From contig CAZJKT010000011.1 of assembly GCA_964547015.1 (NCBI GenBank), positions 1 through 37,184 on the forward strand: DNA of 37,184 nt, given 5' to 3'. The notes under the pieces are model-generated. The model was not told the DNA's origin and ran no database searches. It was given only the letters and a program-made list of their open reading frames with translations. The translations under genes were made by a program, and so were the position numbers. This stretch comes from JAFGCN01 sp964547015. Lineage in GTDB: Archaea > Aenigmatarchaeota > Aenigmatarchaeia > QMZS01. Each line of letters begins with the position of its first letter. Position 1 is the first letter of the stretch. Positions 24,773 through 31,958 of the stretch are shown piece by piece.

Positions 24773-26920
24773 ATGGTGCATTTAATAGTCGCTGAAAAGC
24801 CGACCGCCGCAAAGAAAATTGCCGATGCCCTTATAGAAGGCTATTTTATCCGAAAGATTGGCGGCGTGAGCTATTATGAGTCCGGCGACGGAAAAACAAT
24901 AGTATCCTCTGCCGCAGGCCACATTTTCGGGCTTCGGGAAAAATCCAAGAGGCCCTATCCTAATTTCGACCTTGAGTGGCAGCCCGCATTCAAAAACAAC
25001 AGCTTTATCGCAAAGTTCTACAAAGCCCTGTCCCAACTGGGAAGAGCTGCGGATGAAACAACCATAGCAACAGATTATGATGTTGAAGGCGAAGTTATAG
25101 GCTATAATATATACAGATTTCTATGCCCAAAAAGCAAGGCATCAAGAATGCTCTTCTCAACGCTCACAAAGCCCGAACTAAAAAAGTCCTTTGAGAGCAG
25201 AAAAGCGGGTGTTAATGAAGGTCTTGCTCAGGCAGGCCTTACCCGCCACTTTCTTGATTTCTTCTACGGCGTAAATATATCAAAAGCCCTCACAAACTCA
25301 GTAAAGTCCGCTTCAAACAGGTATTACCTCCTCTCTTCAGGGCGCGTTCAGGGTCCAACCCTTGCAATAGTTGTCAATCGGGAAAAAGAAATTCAGGCTT
25401 TTGTTCCAATCCCCTTCTGGCAGATAAACTTCATTACAAAACAAAACGGGCCCGGCGAGAAGTTCCCCGAGCCTCTGACATTTGAATATGAAAAAGACAA
25501 GATATGGGACAAGCCGGATGCAGAAAAGATATATGGCGAGTGCCTGGGAAAGGATGCGGTTGTTGACGGGATTGAGACAAGAAAGGCAAAAATCAATCCA
25601 CCCACACCTTTCAACCTCACAGACCTTCAGTCCGAGGCCTACAAGGTATTCGGCTACAGCCCTTCAAGAACTCAGGCAATAGCCCAAAAGCTATACCTTC
25701 AGGGCGTTATATCCTACCCAAGAACTTCCTCCCAACAGCTCCCCCCCGAAATCGGATACGGGAAAATCCTTGGAAAATTATGCCAAAGATACGGGCTTGG
25801 AAAAAAGCTGATAGGAAAAGACCTAAAGCCAAACAACGGAAAAAAGACTGATCCCGCCCATCCCGCGATTTATCCCACAGGCGAGCTTCCCGGAAAAATC
25901 ACAAAAGAAGAGGAAAATCTCTACGAGCTTATTGTGCACAGGTTCTTTGCAACATTCGGCGAGCCCGCAGAAAGGCTTTCGGTAAAAATAAATGCCCTTA
26001 TAGGCGCCCACAAATTCTCCTGCACCGGAGTAAAAACTGTGGCCAAAAATTGGCTTGAGTTCTACCCTTTTGCAAAATTAGGGGAAGTTGAACTCCCTTT
26101 GCAAAAAAAAGGGACATCCCTTATCATACACAAGCTCAACCTCCTCTCGAAGGAAACCCAACCCCCAAAAAGGTACTCCCCGGCCAGCCTTGTAAAAGAG
26201 CTTGAAAAAAGAAACCTTGGCACAAAGTCAACAAGGGCCGCAATAATCCAGACCCTTTATGACAGGAACTATATTGAGGGGCAAAAAATCTCGGCAACGG
26301 GCCTGGGAATTCGCGTTATTGAGTCCCTTGAAAAATATGTTCCCGAACTTGTTTCAGAAGAGCTTACCGCAAAGCTTGAGGGAGAAATGGAGGCCATTCA
26401 GGAAGGAAAAAACACTCAGGAGAAGGTCTTGGCGGATACAAAAGAAAGCCTTATTGCCACATTCAGGAAATTCCGCGCACATGAAAAAGAAATCGGCGCG
26501 GGGCTTATGGGCTCTGTTGAGGAGACAAAAGAAGAGCAAAGCAGGATAGGGCCCTGCGGCAAGTGCGACGGTGAGCTGAAGTTTATTGCAATGTACAACG
26601 GCTCGCGTTTTGTAGGGTGCACAAATTACCCCCACTGCAAAAATGCCTACCCTCTGCCTCGAAACTGCGGGATAGAAAAAACAGGCAAGATTTGCGAGAA
26701 GTGCAATACTCCGATACTAAAAATTATAAGGAAGGGCAGGCGGCCTTTTAATATGTGCCTTGACCCAAAATGTGAAACCAAGAAAGATTGGGGAAAAGAG
26801 AAAGCCGGCCCGCAAGAGCCGGAAGGAGAATCCCATGAAGAGGGCGGCAAGGCGAAGGAAACTCCAAAGAAGGCCCCTCGCAAAAAAAGCCCTGCAAAAA
26901 AGAAAGCGGCTAAAAAATAA
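24773..26920 (+). CDS. topA: DNA topoisomerase I, type IA
   Basis: This enzyme relaxes negative supercoils by cutting one DNA strand through a tyrosine link. The 715 residues start with the Toprim domain (LIVAEKPTAAKKIA, about 4-17) and its metal motif ATDYDVEGEVIGY (about 98-110). The active-site tyrosine is in VISYPRTSSQQLP (near 315). The gate and DNA-binding regions contain FYGVNISKAL, LSSGRVQGPTLAIV and the ELEKRNLGTKSTRAAIIQTL segment (abridged). After residue 585 come two cysteine-rich zinc-ribbon modules (CGKCDG...CTNYPHC and CEKCNTP...CLDPKC). The protein ends in a lysine- and proline-rich tail (KKAPRKKSPAKKKAAKK) that should bind nucleic acid. It stops 4 bp from the convergent carS gene. 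Confidence 0.96.
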   Translation: MVHLIVAEKPTAAKKIADALIEGYFIRKIGGVSYYESGDGKTIVSSAAGHIFGLREKSKRPYPNFDLEWQPAFKNNSFIAKFYKALSQLGRAADETTIATDYDVEGEVIGYNIYRFLCPKSKASRMLFSTLTKPELKKSFESRKAGVNEGLAQAGLTRHFLDFFYGVNISKALTNSVKSASNRYYLLSSGRVQGPTLAIVVNREKEIQAFVPIPFWQINFITKQNGPGEKFPEPLTFEYEKDKIWDKPDAEKIYGECLGKDAVVDGIETRKAKINPPTPFNLTDLQSEAYKVFGYSPSRTQAIAQKLYLQGVISYPRTSSQQLPPEIGYGKILGKLCQRYGLGKKLIGKDLKPNNGKKTDPAHPAIYPTGELPGKITKEEENLYELIVHRFFATFGEPAERLSVKINALIGAHKFSCTGVKTVAKNWLEFYPFAKLGEVELPLQKKGTSLIIHKLNLLSKETQPPKRYSPASLVKELEKRNLGTKSTRAAIIQTLYDRNYIEGQKISATGLGIRVIESLEKYVPELVSEELTAKLEGEMEAIQEGKNTQEKVLADTKESLIATFRKFRAHEKEIGAGLMGSVEETKEEQSRIGPCGKCDGELKFIAMYNGSRFVGCTNYPHCKNAYPLPRNCGIEKTGKICEKCNTPILKIIRKGRRPFNMCLDPKCETKKDWGKEKAGPQEPEGESHEEGGKAKETPKKAPRKKSPAKKKAAKK

Positions 26921-26924
26921 GGGA

Positions 26925-27443
26925 CTACCAGGGGACTTTTTTGAGCTTAAGAATATAACCCAGCACATTTGACTCCCGATGAACTATAGGCGTCAAAATT
27001 AAAAGAAAAATCGCCCAAGACAGAGGAATAGGCGAAACAATAGAGAGAAGCGCCAAAGAGATGATAAGGAAGTCAAGCTGGTCCAGTATTGGGGCCTCGG
27101 CCCCCCTCTCAAGATTAAACCTCCTCTTAATAAACGAGCCTATAAGGTCGCCTAAAAGCGCCCCAAAAGACAGCAAAAATGCGGTCAGATAAGTATGCCC
27201 AAATATAAGATGGGGTATATGGAGGAAGTTTTGCGCAAATACCAAAATTAAGCCTGCCAAAAACCCAAAAAAAGTTCCACCCAAAAAACCCCTAATTGTC
27301 TTTCCGTCGCCCAAAATCCGCCTCCCGTCCACAAAATTACGCCCAAAATCAATCGGGCGCCTTCCCTTCAAAAGGACAGGGCTAACATTAGCGCAATAGG
27401 CAGGAAAAATAAGCCAAAGGCTATTTATGATTATGTCCAACAT
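26925..27443 (-). CDS. carS: CDP-archaeol synthase (CarS)
   Basis: This membrane enzyme activates the archaeal lipid core with CTP, giving CDP-archaeol, the precursor for polar head groups. The 172 residues start at the ATG at 27443 (MLDIIINSLWLIFPAYCANV). A GTG start 42 bp upstream would add residues not seen in the family. Diagnostic motifs are PIDFGRNFVDGRRILGDGKT (about 30-49), RGFLGGTFFG (about 51-60), the GALLGDLIGSFIKRR segment (about 103-117) and PILDQLDFL (about 127-135). About five hydrophobic segments are visible. Its ATG lies only 6 bp from the ATG of the divergent zinc-ribbon gene, so each promoter must lie within the other gene. Confidence 0.92.
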   Translation of the reverse strand: MLDIIINSLWLIFPAYCANVSPVLLKGRRPIDFGRNFVDGRRILGDGKTIRGFLGGTFFGFLAGLILVFAQNFLHIPHLIFGHTYLTAFLLSFGALLGDLIGSFIKRRFNLERGAEAPILDQLDFLIISLALLSIVSPIPLSWAIFLLILTPIVHRESNVLGYILKLKKVPW

Positions 27444-27449
27444 AAGAAT

Positions 27450-27593
27450 ATGCAAGAAAGAATAATTACTTTTGAATGCCCCCACTGCAGTAAAAAAACC
27501 TGTGTGTCAATTAGGATTTTCTATGACGGGTATGAAGGGCCTATACTTTGCGATTCCTGCGGGGAAGAGCTGGATTTTGATGACGGAGAATAG
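27450..27593 (+). CDS. Small zinc-ribbon protein
   Basis: This 47-residue protein contains two CxxC pairs (FECPHCSK, residues 9-16, and LCDSCGEEL, about 34-42) separated by 20 residues. That spacing is a classic zinc ribbon. The C-terminus is very acidic (DFDDGE). Such small ribbons often accompany RNA polymerase, ribosome or RNA-modification machinery, but no specific family is recognised. It starts 6 bp from the divergent carS start. The next gene begins 71 bp downstream, after a new TATA-like element. Confidence 0.65.
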   Translation: MQERIITFECPHCSKKTCVSIRIFYDGYEGPILCDSCGEELDFDDGE

Positions 27594-27664
27594 CTTAGAA
27601 TCTATATATTTATCCGAGAGTAATTATAGGAAAACGAAGTCGTTCTAAAGGCCGTGACCCTGAA

Positions 27665-28072
27665 ATGCCCAGAAAATACGGGCAGATAAGAAAGACTGCC
27701 CGCAGAAACCCTAAAGGAGGAGGGCCTACACCCGGGGGGCAGGCAAGAGGAGAATATATATTAAACCACTCTCAGGAATACAAAAGCCCGCCCAGAAAAT
27801 ATAACCTTTGGGGATTCGTAGAGAATAAGCCTGATTTTCCGATTTTAAGTGATGATGACCTTAATGCCCTTTCAGAAGCCTTATACAAGGTTGGAAGATA
27901 TTATGATCTTGGTTGGAAAAGCCTTGCCAGCTCTTATCTTGGGGATGTTGCGAAAATCCTTGATACTCGCGGCATTATTATTGAAGGCTACAAGCCTAAT
28001 GGAGATAATCTAACTGCATACGGTAATGCAGTTAAAATTTATAATGAACTCCTTAAAATTGCTGAAGCTTAA
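27665..28072 (+). CDS. Hypothetical protein with a basic N-terminal tail
   Basis: No family is recognised. The first 30 residues are basic and glycine-rich (RKTARRNPKGGGPTPGGQ, about 8-25), like an RNA- or ribosome-binding tail. The remaining 100 or so are helical (DDDLNALSEALYKVGRYYDL, about 58-77). A TATA-like CTATATATTTATCC lies about 50-60 bp before the ATG, so its leader (about 25 nt) would be longer than most here. It ends 28 bp from the 3' end of the opposite-strand tRNA-Val(CAC) gene. Confidence 0.6.
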   Translation: MPRKYGQIRKTARRNPKGGGPTPGGQARGEYILNHSQEYKSPPRKYNLWGFVENKPDFPILSDDDLNALSEALYKVGRYYDLGWKSLASSYLGDVAKILDTRGIIIEGYKPNGDNLTAYGNAVKIYNELLKIAEA

Positions 28073-28114
28073 TTTATTGCAATTTTATAGCAATTCTAAA
28101 ATGGGCCTGCCCAG

Positions 28115-28190
28115 ATTTTCATAATATCCCGCGAAGCAGTAACTTTTCTTTTGGGGGTGTCGGACCTTTTCTTCTTAAGAAAAGGGCTGA
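28115..28190 (-). other. tRNA-Val(CAC) T-loop intron (59/60)
   Basis: This 76-nt intron lies between A59 and T60. Exon TTCA pairs with intron TGAA, and 3-nt bulges AAT lie on both sides. Inside are a hairpin (CCTTTTCTT/AAGAAAAGG) and a small CTGC-TTC-GCGG hairpin. It ends with ATATTATGAAAA. Length, hairpin order and end match the T-loop intron of tRNA-Val(TAC), but the linker has diverged. Confidence 0.85.
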
Positions 28191-28212
28191 ATTTGAACTG
28201 GGGATCTTCGCC

Positions 28213-28313
28213 ATTTCCAAAAAACGCCATTAGTTTATAACTCATTTGCCGAAGGCAAATGAGGAATCTGCTTTCTTTGACGTTAAGGACTTTCTTTCGC
28301 AAAGAAAGTCTTT
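28213..28313 (-). other. tRNA-Val(CAC) anticodon-loop intron (37/38)
   Basis: This 101-nt intron begins with a long hairpin (arms AGACTTTCTT and AAGAAAGTC). A conserved linker follows (AACGTCAAAGAAA, then CAGATTCCTC; 28260-28286). Next comes a second hairpin (arms CATTTGCC and GGCAAATG). AATGGCGTT (28222-28230) is downstream, and its last 7 bases can pair with AACGTCA of the linker. Linker, second-hairpin position and AATGGCGTT are all shared with the D-arm intron of tRNA-Val(TAC). Confidence 0.85.
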
Positions 28314-28492
28314 ATGTGAAGGCGACGTCCTAGCCGGGCTAGACCACAGGCCCATAATAAGGTGAAGAAACAAAATAAAATCGTCCCTTAATATCCAAGT
28401 AACCCTTTTGCCCAATAAACATACCTTAATGTAATCTCTAAGCCGCCTTTTTCAGGCTACAATGGTATATTTAATTAATTATAAGTAAATAA

Positions 28493-28801
28493 ATGGCAAT
28501 AGAAATACAAGGCGTTCCAGACAGGGAAAAAGCCAGAGTCGGCGAAGAGCGGGCGGCAACAACAAAGATACAGGACTTTCTGTTCGAATTGGTGAATGTG
28601 CTCAAAGACAAGCTTAATGCCCAAAACAGCAAAATAGACAGGGTAAAAACAGACCTAAGCCTTATCCGGCAAAATGACCTTGAAAGCCTCAAAAGATCCG
28701 TAAAAGAGCTTGAGCGAAAGCTTGCCTCAATGGAGCAGAAAATGGACAAGCAGGAGGACGGTATAGACACGCGAATACTCGATACTCTAAGAAGGGCTTA
28801 A
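28493..28801 (+). CDS. Small coiled-coil protein
   Basis: No enzyme family is recognised. Residues about 25-90 form an almost continuous heptad pattern (FELVNVLKDKLNAQNSKIDR, then LESLKRSVKELERKLASMEQ). This predicts a long alpha-helical coiled coil. The N-terminus is short and charged (EIQGVPDREKARVGEE). The 102-residue protein probably acts as an oligomerisation or scaffold element. A TATA-like ATATTTAATTAAT lies roughly 25-30 bp upstream. The ferredoxin gene follows after 32 bp on the same strand. Confidence 0.6.
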   Translation: MAIEIQGVPDREKARVGEERAATTKIQDFLFELVNVLKDKLNAQNSKIDRVKTDLSLIRQNDLESLKRSVKELERKLASMEQKMDKQEDGIDTRILDTLRRA

Positions 28802-28833
28802 ACTATTTTTATCTTTTTGGGTTTTGTAATATT

Positions 28834-29025
28834 ATGTTCAAACTAATCATAGACAGGGAGAAGTGCATCGGCTGCGGCTCATGCGCGGCTGTTTGCAACA
28901 ATTGGGAGGTTGATGATGAAGGCAAGGCAAAAGCGCTAAATGCGGTTGTAGATGAGATTGGATCAAATGGTGAAGCAAAAGATATCTGCCCGGTTGGGGC
29001 AATAGAAATCGAAGAGAAAAAGTAG
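28834..29025 (+). CDS. Ferredoxin, single 4Fe-4S type
   Basis: This small electron carrier has 63 residues. The cluster-binding motif is CIGCGSCAAVC (11-21), and the distal ligand is in ICPVGAIEIEE near the C-terminus. The pattern predicts one [4Fe-4S] cluster. The first and second halves are linked by an acidic stretch typical of archaeal mono-cluster ferredoxins. The extra cysteine of the first motif may form a disulphide with another or be a spare ligand. It could accept electrons from pyruvate:ferredoxin oxidoreductase (beta subunit at 312). The start is in ATATTATG, and it is convergent with aIF2-alpha. Confidence 0.9.
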   Translation: MFKLIIDREKCIGCGSCAAVCNNWEVDDEGKAKALNAVVDEIGSNGEAKDICPVGAIEIEEKK

Positions 29026-29047
29026 GGGCTTGCCTATTTTATTTACT

Positions 29048-29767
29048 TTATTTAATTTTCTTGAATTCCCCTATGCCCCCCATAGACTTCATTTTATCAA
29101 TAGCCTTCTGCGCGGCTCCCTCAAGGAGCTTTTCTCCACGCTTCGGGTCAGTAGTTACCAGCTTTAGCATAAATCTCCCGCTGCCCAAGTAAGATGCCCT
29201 CACATCCCCCAATTCTTCTAAAGCAGCCTTTATTTTGTCAACCCCGTCTCCCGCAGTTGAATGAAGGATGAGTTCTGCCTTAAACTCATAGGTTTTTTCC
29301 CCTGTCCCAAACCTCTCAAGAACAGGCATAAACGCCCCATCAAGCCCAAACTCCGTCTCCTCCTCCCTCATCAGCTTGATGGACTCATAAATCCCGCCGT
29401 ATTTTTCCTTAAGCTTTTCAACAGCCTTGTCCGCCAGCTCATCACCTATCCCAAACTCCTTTGAAACGGTCTTGAACATCTTTACGGACTTAAGCTCTTT
29501 TCTGTAGCGGTTCTTTCTTTTGTCAGACTGCTCTTTTGAAACCTTCTTCATGGAAAGCTCAGCCTGGCCGTCAATATGCACCACCCTTGCAACGATTATA
29601 TCCCCCTTCTTTATAAATTTCCTAACATCCCTTATCCATAGTCCGGGAATATTAGCCACATTTAAAAAAGCCTTCATATCGCCGTACTCCACCAAAACCG
29701 CATCAATTGAGTTTGAGTGCACCTCTCTCACTTCAGCAACCACCAATTCGCACAAGTTCGGCTTCAT
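29048..29767 (-). CDS. eif2a: Translation initiation factor aIF2, alpha subunit
   Basis: This is the alpha subunit of the GTP-dependent factor that brings initiator Met-tRNA to the ribosome. The 239 residues begin with an S1-type OB domain (about 8-83: LVVAEVREVHSNSIDAVLVE, abridged, ending at IDGQAELSMKKVS). A helical middle domain (about 90-165) and an alpha/beta C-terminal domain (about 168-239, RASYLGSGRFMLKL) follow. Its ATG overlaps the stop of the RPA gene by 4 nt (29764-29767), so the two are translationally coupled. In many archaea the gene is followed by nop10, but here the next gene is the convergent ferredoxin. Confidence 0.95.
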   Translation of the reverse strand: MKPNLCELVVAEVREVHSNSIDAVLVEYGDMKAFLNVANIPGLWIRDVRKFIKKGDIIVARVVHIDGQAELSMKKVSKEQSDKRKNRYRKELKSVKMFKTVSKEFGIGDELADKAVEKLKEKYGGIYESIKLMREEETEFGLDGAFMPVLERFGTGEKTYEFKAELILHSTAGDGVDKIKAALEELGDVRASYLGSGRFMLKLVTTDPKRGEKLLEGAAQKAIDKMKSMGGIGEFKKIK

Positions 29768-30699
29768 AGTAGCTTCTCTATCTCAGACTCCAAATCAAGC
29801 TCATTAACTTGGTTTGCCAACAGCTCAAGATTGCCAAAATAGTCATTCTTCTTTATCCGGCCCGTAAGTGTGACTTCCTTTCCCAAAAGCTTTTCCTTCT
29901 TTATTTTTTCGGCAACTTCCCTGAAAGCCACAAACCGCAGGGCAATTGTCCCGTCATCAATGAAGCCTTTGACTATCAGATTCTTTTTTTGCTCGACTTT
30001 TCCATCCTTGGGGCAGATATATTCTCCCCCTTCTTCCTCAAGCTTCCCGTCGCACAACGGGCAGGTAAGGTATTCGGACTCAAATGTCGAGACAATCAAA
30101 GCCTTAGTCTCCAAAAAGTCATTTTCTTTTGCTTTTTCAAGCGGCTTTCTTTCCCCCTTCATCGCTCCGGCCATAGTCCCTGAAGAAAACGGCCTGCTTG
30201 CCTCTGCCGCCTCAATCTTTATATCAACTTTCTCGATTGTGCTTGTGTTTCCCATATGGATTTCAGGCATCCCAAATGAATTTGCCTTTGTAAATCCCCT
30301 TCCAATCTTTACAACATCTCCCTCATTGAACTTCTCCAAAAAACGCACCAGGTCATTCCAAAATACAACTCTTACAGAGCCGGTCTCATCCCCTATCATA
30401 ATATTTCTCACCTTCCCTGAGCGGTCGCCTTTCTTAAATTCCCTCATTTCCGATAGGGAAAGTATTTTTCCGACAACATCTATTGCCTTCAGGCCGGGGA
30501 GTATATTCTTGATTTTGAGACTCAAGTCCCTTTTCTCAATCAAGTCAAGGCCAAGCTCTTTTGCGACAATATATGCCGCGCCCTCCTCAGAGACAAGGCC
30601 GGAAAGCTCAATGACTTTTTCCTCAATTTTTTCGTCAAGCTCACCTTCTGAAATTCCCGCTCCTTTGATTATTTTCCCCTTTAGCTCTTCAAGTTCCAT
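29764..30699 (-). CDS. rpa: RPA-type single-stranded DNA-binding protein
   Basis: The 311-residue protein has an N-terminal helical region. An OB-fold follows (about 75-165, with KVRNIMIGDETGSVRVVFWN and VKIGRGFTKANSFGMPEIHM, both abridged in scope). A zinc-finger-containing C-terminal domain has TCPLCDGKLEEEGGEYICP (about 216-234), then a second OB-like segment (KGFIDDGTIALRFVAFREVA). This order matches archaeal RPA proteins that coat ssDNA during replication and repair. Only three cysteines are visible in the finger, so the fourth metal ligand is uncertain. It is first in an operon with aIF2-alpha (4-nt overlap) and divergent from the SemiSWEET gene. Confidence 0.9.
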   Translation of the reverse strand: MELEELKGKIIKGAGISEGELDEKIEEKVIELSGLVSEEGAAYIVAKELGLDLIEKRDLSLKIKNILPGLKAIDVVGKILSLSEMREFKKGDRSGKVRNIMIGDETGSVRVVFWNDLVRFLEKFNEGDVVKIGRGFTKANSFGMPEIHMGNTSTIEKVDIKIEAAEASRPFSSGTMAGAMKGERKPLEKAKENDFLETKALIVSTFESEYLTCPLCDGKLEEEGGEYICPKDGKVEQKKNLIVKGFIDDGTIALRFVAFREVAEKIKKEKLLGKEVTLTGRIKKNDYFGNLELLANQVNELDLESEIEKLL

Positions 30700-30734
30700 A
30701 ATATTACCTTAAATTTACATTAAAAGCTGAGATT

Positions 30735-30772
30735 ATTAGGCTTTTTTGGGTCCGGGAGGAGAAGCCCCTAAT
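30735..30772. promoter_or_regulatory. Stem-loop in the RPA/SemiSWEET divergent gap
   Basis: ATTAGGCTT (30735-30743) and AAGCCCCTAAT (30762-30772) pair with one bulged C, forming a 10-bp stem. The loop of about 18 nt is G-rich (TTTTGGGTCCGGGAGGAG). It lies in the 94-bp gap between two divergent genes and could be an operator or a leader structure. Function is unknown. Confidence 0.35.
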
Positions 30773-30793
30773 TAATCCGATTGGGCTATTATT

Positions 30794-31048
30794 ATGGAGG
30801 TTGCGGTTATTGTCGGGCTTTTGGCAGGGCTTTTGACCACAGTCTCGAGCCTGCCGCAAGTGATAAAGAGCCTGAAGACAAAAAAGACCGGAGATATCTC
30901 AATCTGGTGGATTTTTCTGATGTTTTCTGGCGTTGGGCTGTGGCTGACCTACGGAATAATGGTCTTTGACATTCCTCTGATTGCCGCAAATTCGGTCAGT
31001 ATTTTGCTTGTTGGGACTCTCCTTATGCTGAAGGTAAAATTCGGGTAA
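30794..31048 (+). CDS. SemiSWEET-type PQ-loop transporter
   Basis: This small membrane protein has 84 residues and three transmembrane helices (about 3-22, 38-56 and 60-80). The PQ motif is in SSLPQVIKSLKTKKTGDIS (about 18-36). This is the hallmark of SemiSWEET half-transporters, which dimerise to move sugars or similar small molecules across the cytoplasmic membrane. The length is normal for SemiSWEETs. The start is in TATTATTATG. It is monocistronic as far as can be seen. The substrate cannot be predicted. Confidence 0.88.
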   Translation: MEVAVIVGLLAGLLTTVSSLPQVIKSLKTKKTGDISIWWIFLMFSGVGLWLTYGIMVFDIPLIAANSVSILLVGTLLMLKVKFG

Positions 31049-31140
31049 ATAGGGCCATCTCAGCCTTAGCAGGAAACTATAATAAAACTATTTTTTAAAA
31101 AATGCCCCCTCCCCATTAATCTTTCGCCCGCAATACACTT

Positions 31141-31512
31141 ATGCACAACTACAAAAAAGGGTTTCGCGCCGAACATGAGCTGATGAAACTCCTTGAAAGC
31201 CTTGGTTTTGCAACGCTTAGGGCCCCAAAATCAGGACGCGACACGATAGATGTCATTGCCTGCAAGAGAGGGGCGATTTTTGCCTTTGAGTGCAAGTCCT
31301 GGGCAACTACTGTGCGAATCTCAGAAAGGCAGATGGGCTCGCTTTTTGACTTTTCGCAAAAAGCCGGGGCGATTCCGATTGTAGCAATAAAGGCAAACAA
31401 TGAGGGCTGGCATTTTCTGAAGGCTGAGGATGTCCGGGAAAATAATGGCGTTGCCTCAAAAAACCTTATGGAGGAAAAATCCTTTAGCATAGAATTTTTT
31501 TCTAACTACTAA
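31141..31512 (+). CDS. hjc: Holliday junction resolvase Hjc
   Basis: This archaeal nuclease cuts four-way DNA junctions during recombination and fork repair. The 123 residues match Hjc. The catalytic PD-(D/E)xK set is readable: Glu11 in FRAEHELMK, Asp37 in RDTIDVIA, and Glu50 and Lys52 in FAFECKSW. The basic N-terminus (MHNYKKGFRAE) is also conserved. The conserved serine/basic region RAPKSGRD precedes the first aspartate. The HIT gene follows after 20 bp, so they may be co-transcribed. RPA and the recombinase are functionally related neighbours. Confidence 0.93.
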   Translation: MHNYKKGFRAEHELMKLLESLGFATLRAPKSGRDTIDVIACKRGAIFAFECKSWATTVRISERQMGSLFDFSQKAGAIPIVAIKANNEGWHFLKAEDVRENNGVASKNLMEEKSFSIEFFSNY

Positions 31513-31532
31513 AGCGCAAATATCCTCCAGTT

Positions 31533-31958
31533 ATGGAGCCAAAAAACCTATTCCCTAATGAAAAGGTCATTATAACCAAGCACTTTGATGTACACCAGGA
31601 CTGGTATATACCTATTGAGGGATTTTTTATAATCGCCTCAAGACGCAAAATCCGCTCTGTTGAAGAGTTTACCGAAGAAGAAGCAATTGAGTTCATACAG
31701 CTTTTAAAAAGGCTGAGGAGAGGAATGAAACAAATACTTGGCATAGAGGATGTATATATCTTCCAAAACGAGGATACTGTTCACGACTTTCACCTTTGGG
31801 TCTTTCCAAGGCACAAATGGATGGATAGGTTCGGGCGAAAAATAGAATCTGTCCGCCCAATAATGAAATATGCCCTAGAAAATAGGGCAGATGATGCGGC
31901 AATCTCGGAAGTTAGAGCGGCTACAAGCAAAATGAAATATTTTATGGAAAAAAATTAA
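31533..31958 (+). CDS. HIT-like protein with a variant histidine triad
   Basis: The 141 residues fit the HIT fold, a nucleotide hydrolase/transferase family. The N-terminal KVIITKHFDVHQDWYIPIEG and the strand-like GFFIIASRRKIRSVEEF precede an acidic helix. The active segment is VYIFQNEDTVHDFHLWVFPR (about 72-91). The usual HxHxHxx reads DFHLWVF here. The central nucleophilic histidine is kept, while the flanking first and third histidines are Asp and Trp. An extra His two residues before the motif could substitute. Activity is therefore uncertain. It overlaps the convergent flavin reductase gene by 4 bp and lies 20 bp after hjc. Confidence 0.65.
   Translation: MEPKNLFPNEKVIITKHFDVHQDWYIPIEGFFIIASRRKIRSVEEFTEEEAIEFIQLLKRLRRGMKQILGIEDVYIFQNEDTVHDFHLWVFPRHKWMDRFGRKIESVRPIMKYALENRADDAAISEVRAATSKMKYFMEKN

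Larger units (their letters stand above)
28101..28352 (-). tRNA. tRNA-Val(CAC) with two introns
   Basis: After removing two introns the minus strand gives a standard 75-nt tRNA. The acceptor stem is GGGCCTG/CAGGCCC with A73. The D-arm is GTCT/GGAC with the GG pair. The anticodon arm is TCGCC-TTCACAT-GGCGA, and the T-arm is CCCAG-TTCAAAT-CTGGG. Anticodon CAC reads GUG valine. Exons are 28314-28352, 28191-28212 and 28101-28114. Intron 1 (28213-28313, 101 nt) lies at 37/38. Intron 2 (28115-28190, 76 nt) lies in the T-loop at 59/60. Both junctions fit bulge-helix-bulge rules. The central helix is TTCA paired with TGGA or TGAA, and the cut falls between the second and third bulge bases. CCA is not encoded. 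A TTTTATTTT element lies about 25-30 bp upstream, and TTTT follows the 3' end. Confidence 0.92.

Noticed and set aside
27444..27485. Longer carS start at the GTG at 27485
   Set aside because: The extra residues are not family-like and would overlap the zinc-ribbon gene. The ATG at 27443 matches the CarS N-terminus.
28096..28302. Minus-strand open frame of 68 codons
   Set aside because: It lies entirely within the tRNA-Val(CAC) gene and its introns. Its similarity to the frame at 33767-34021 (shared LNVKE) comes from the homologous introns.
28101..28352. Group I or other self-splicing intron in the tRNA
   Set aside because: The introns are too short and lack a recognisable catalytic core. 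The junctions fit bulge-helix-bulge rules precisely, so protein-based splicing is the simpler reading.
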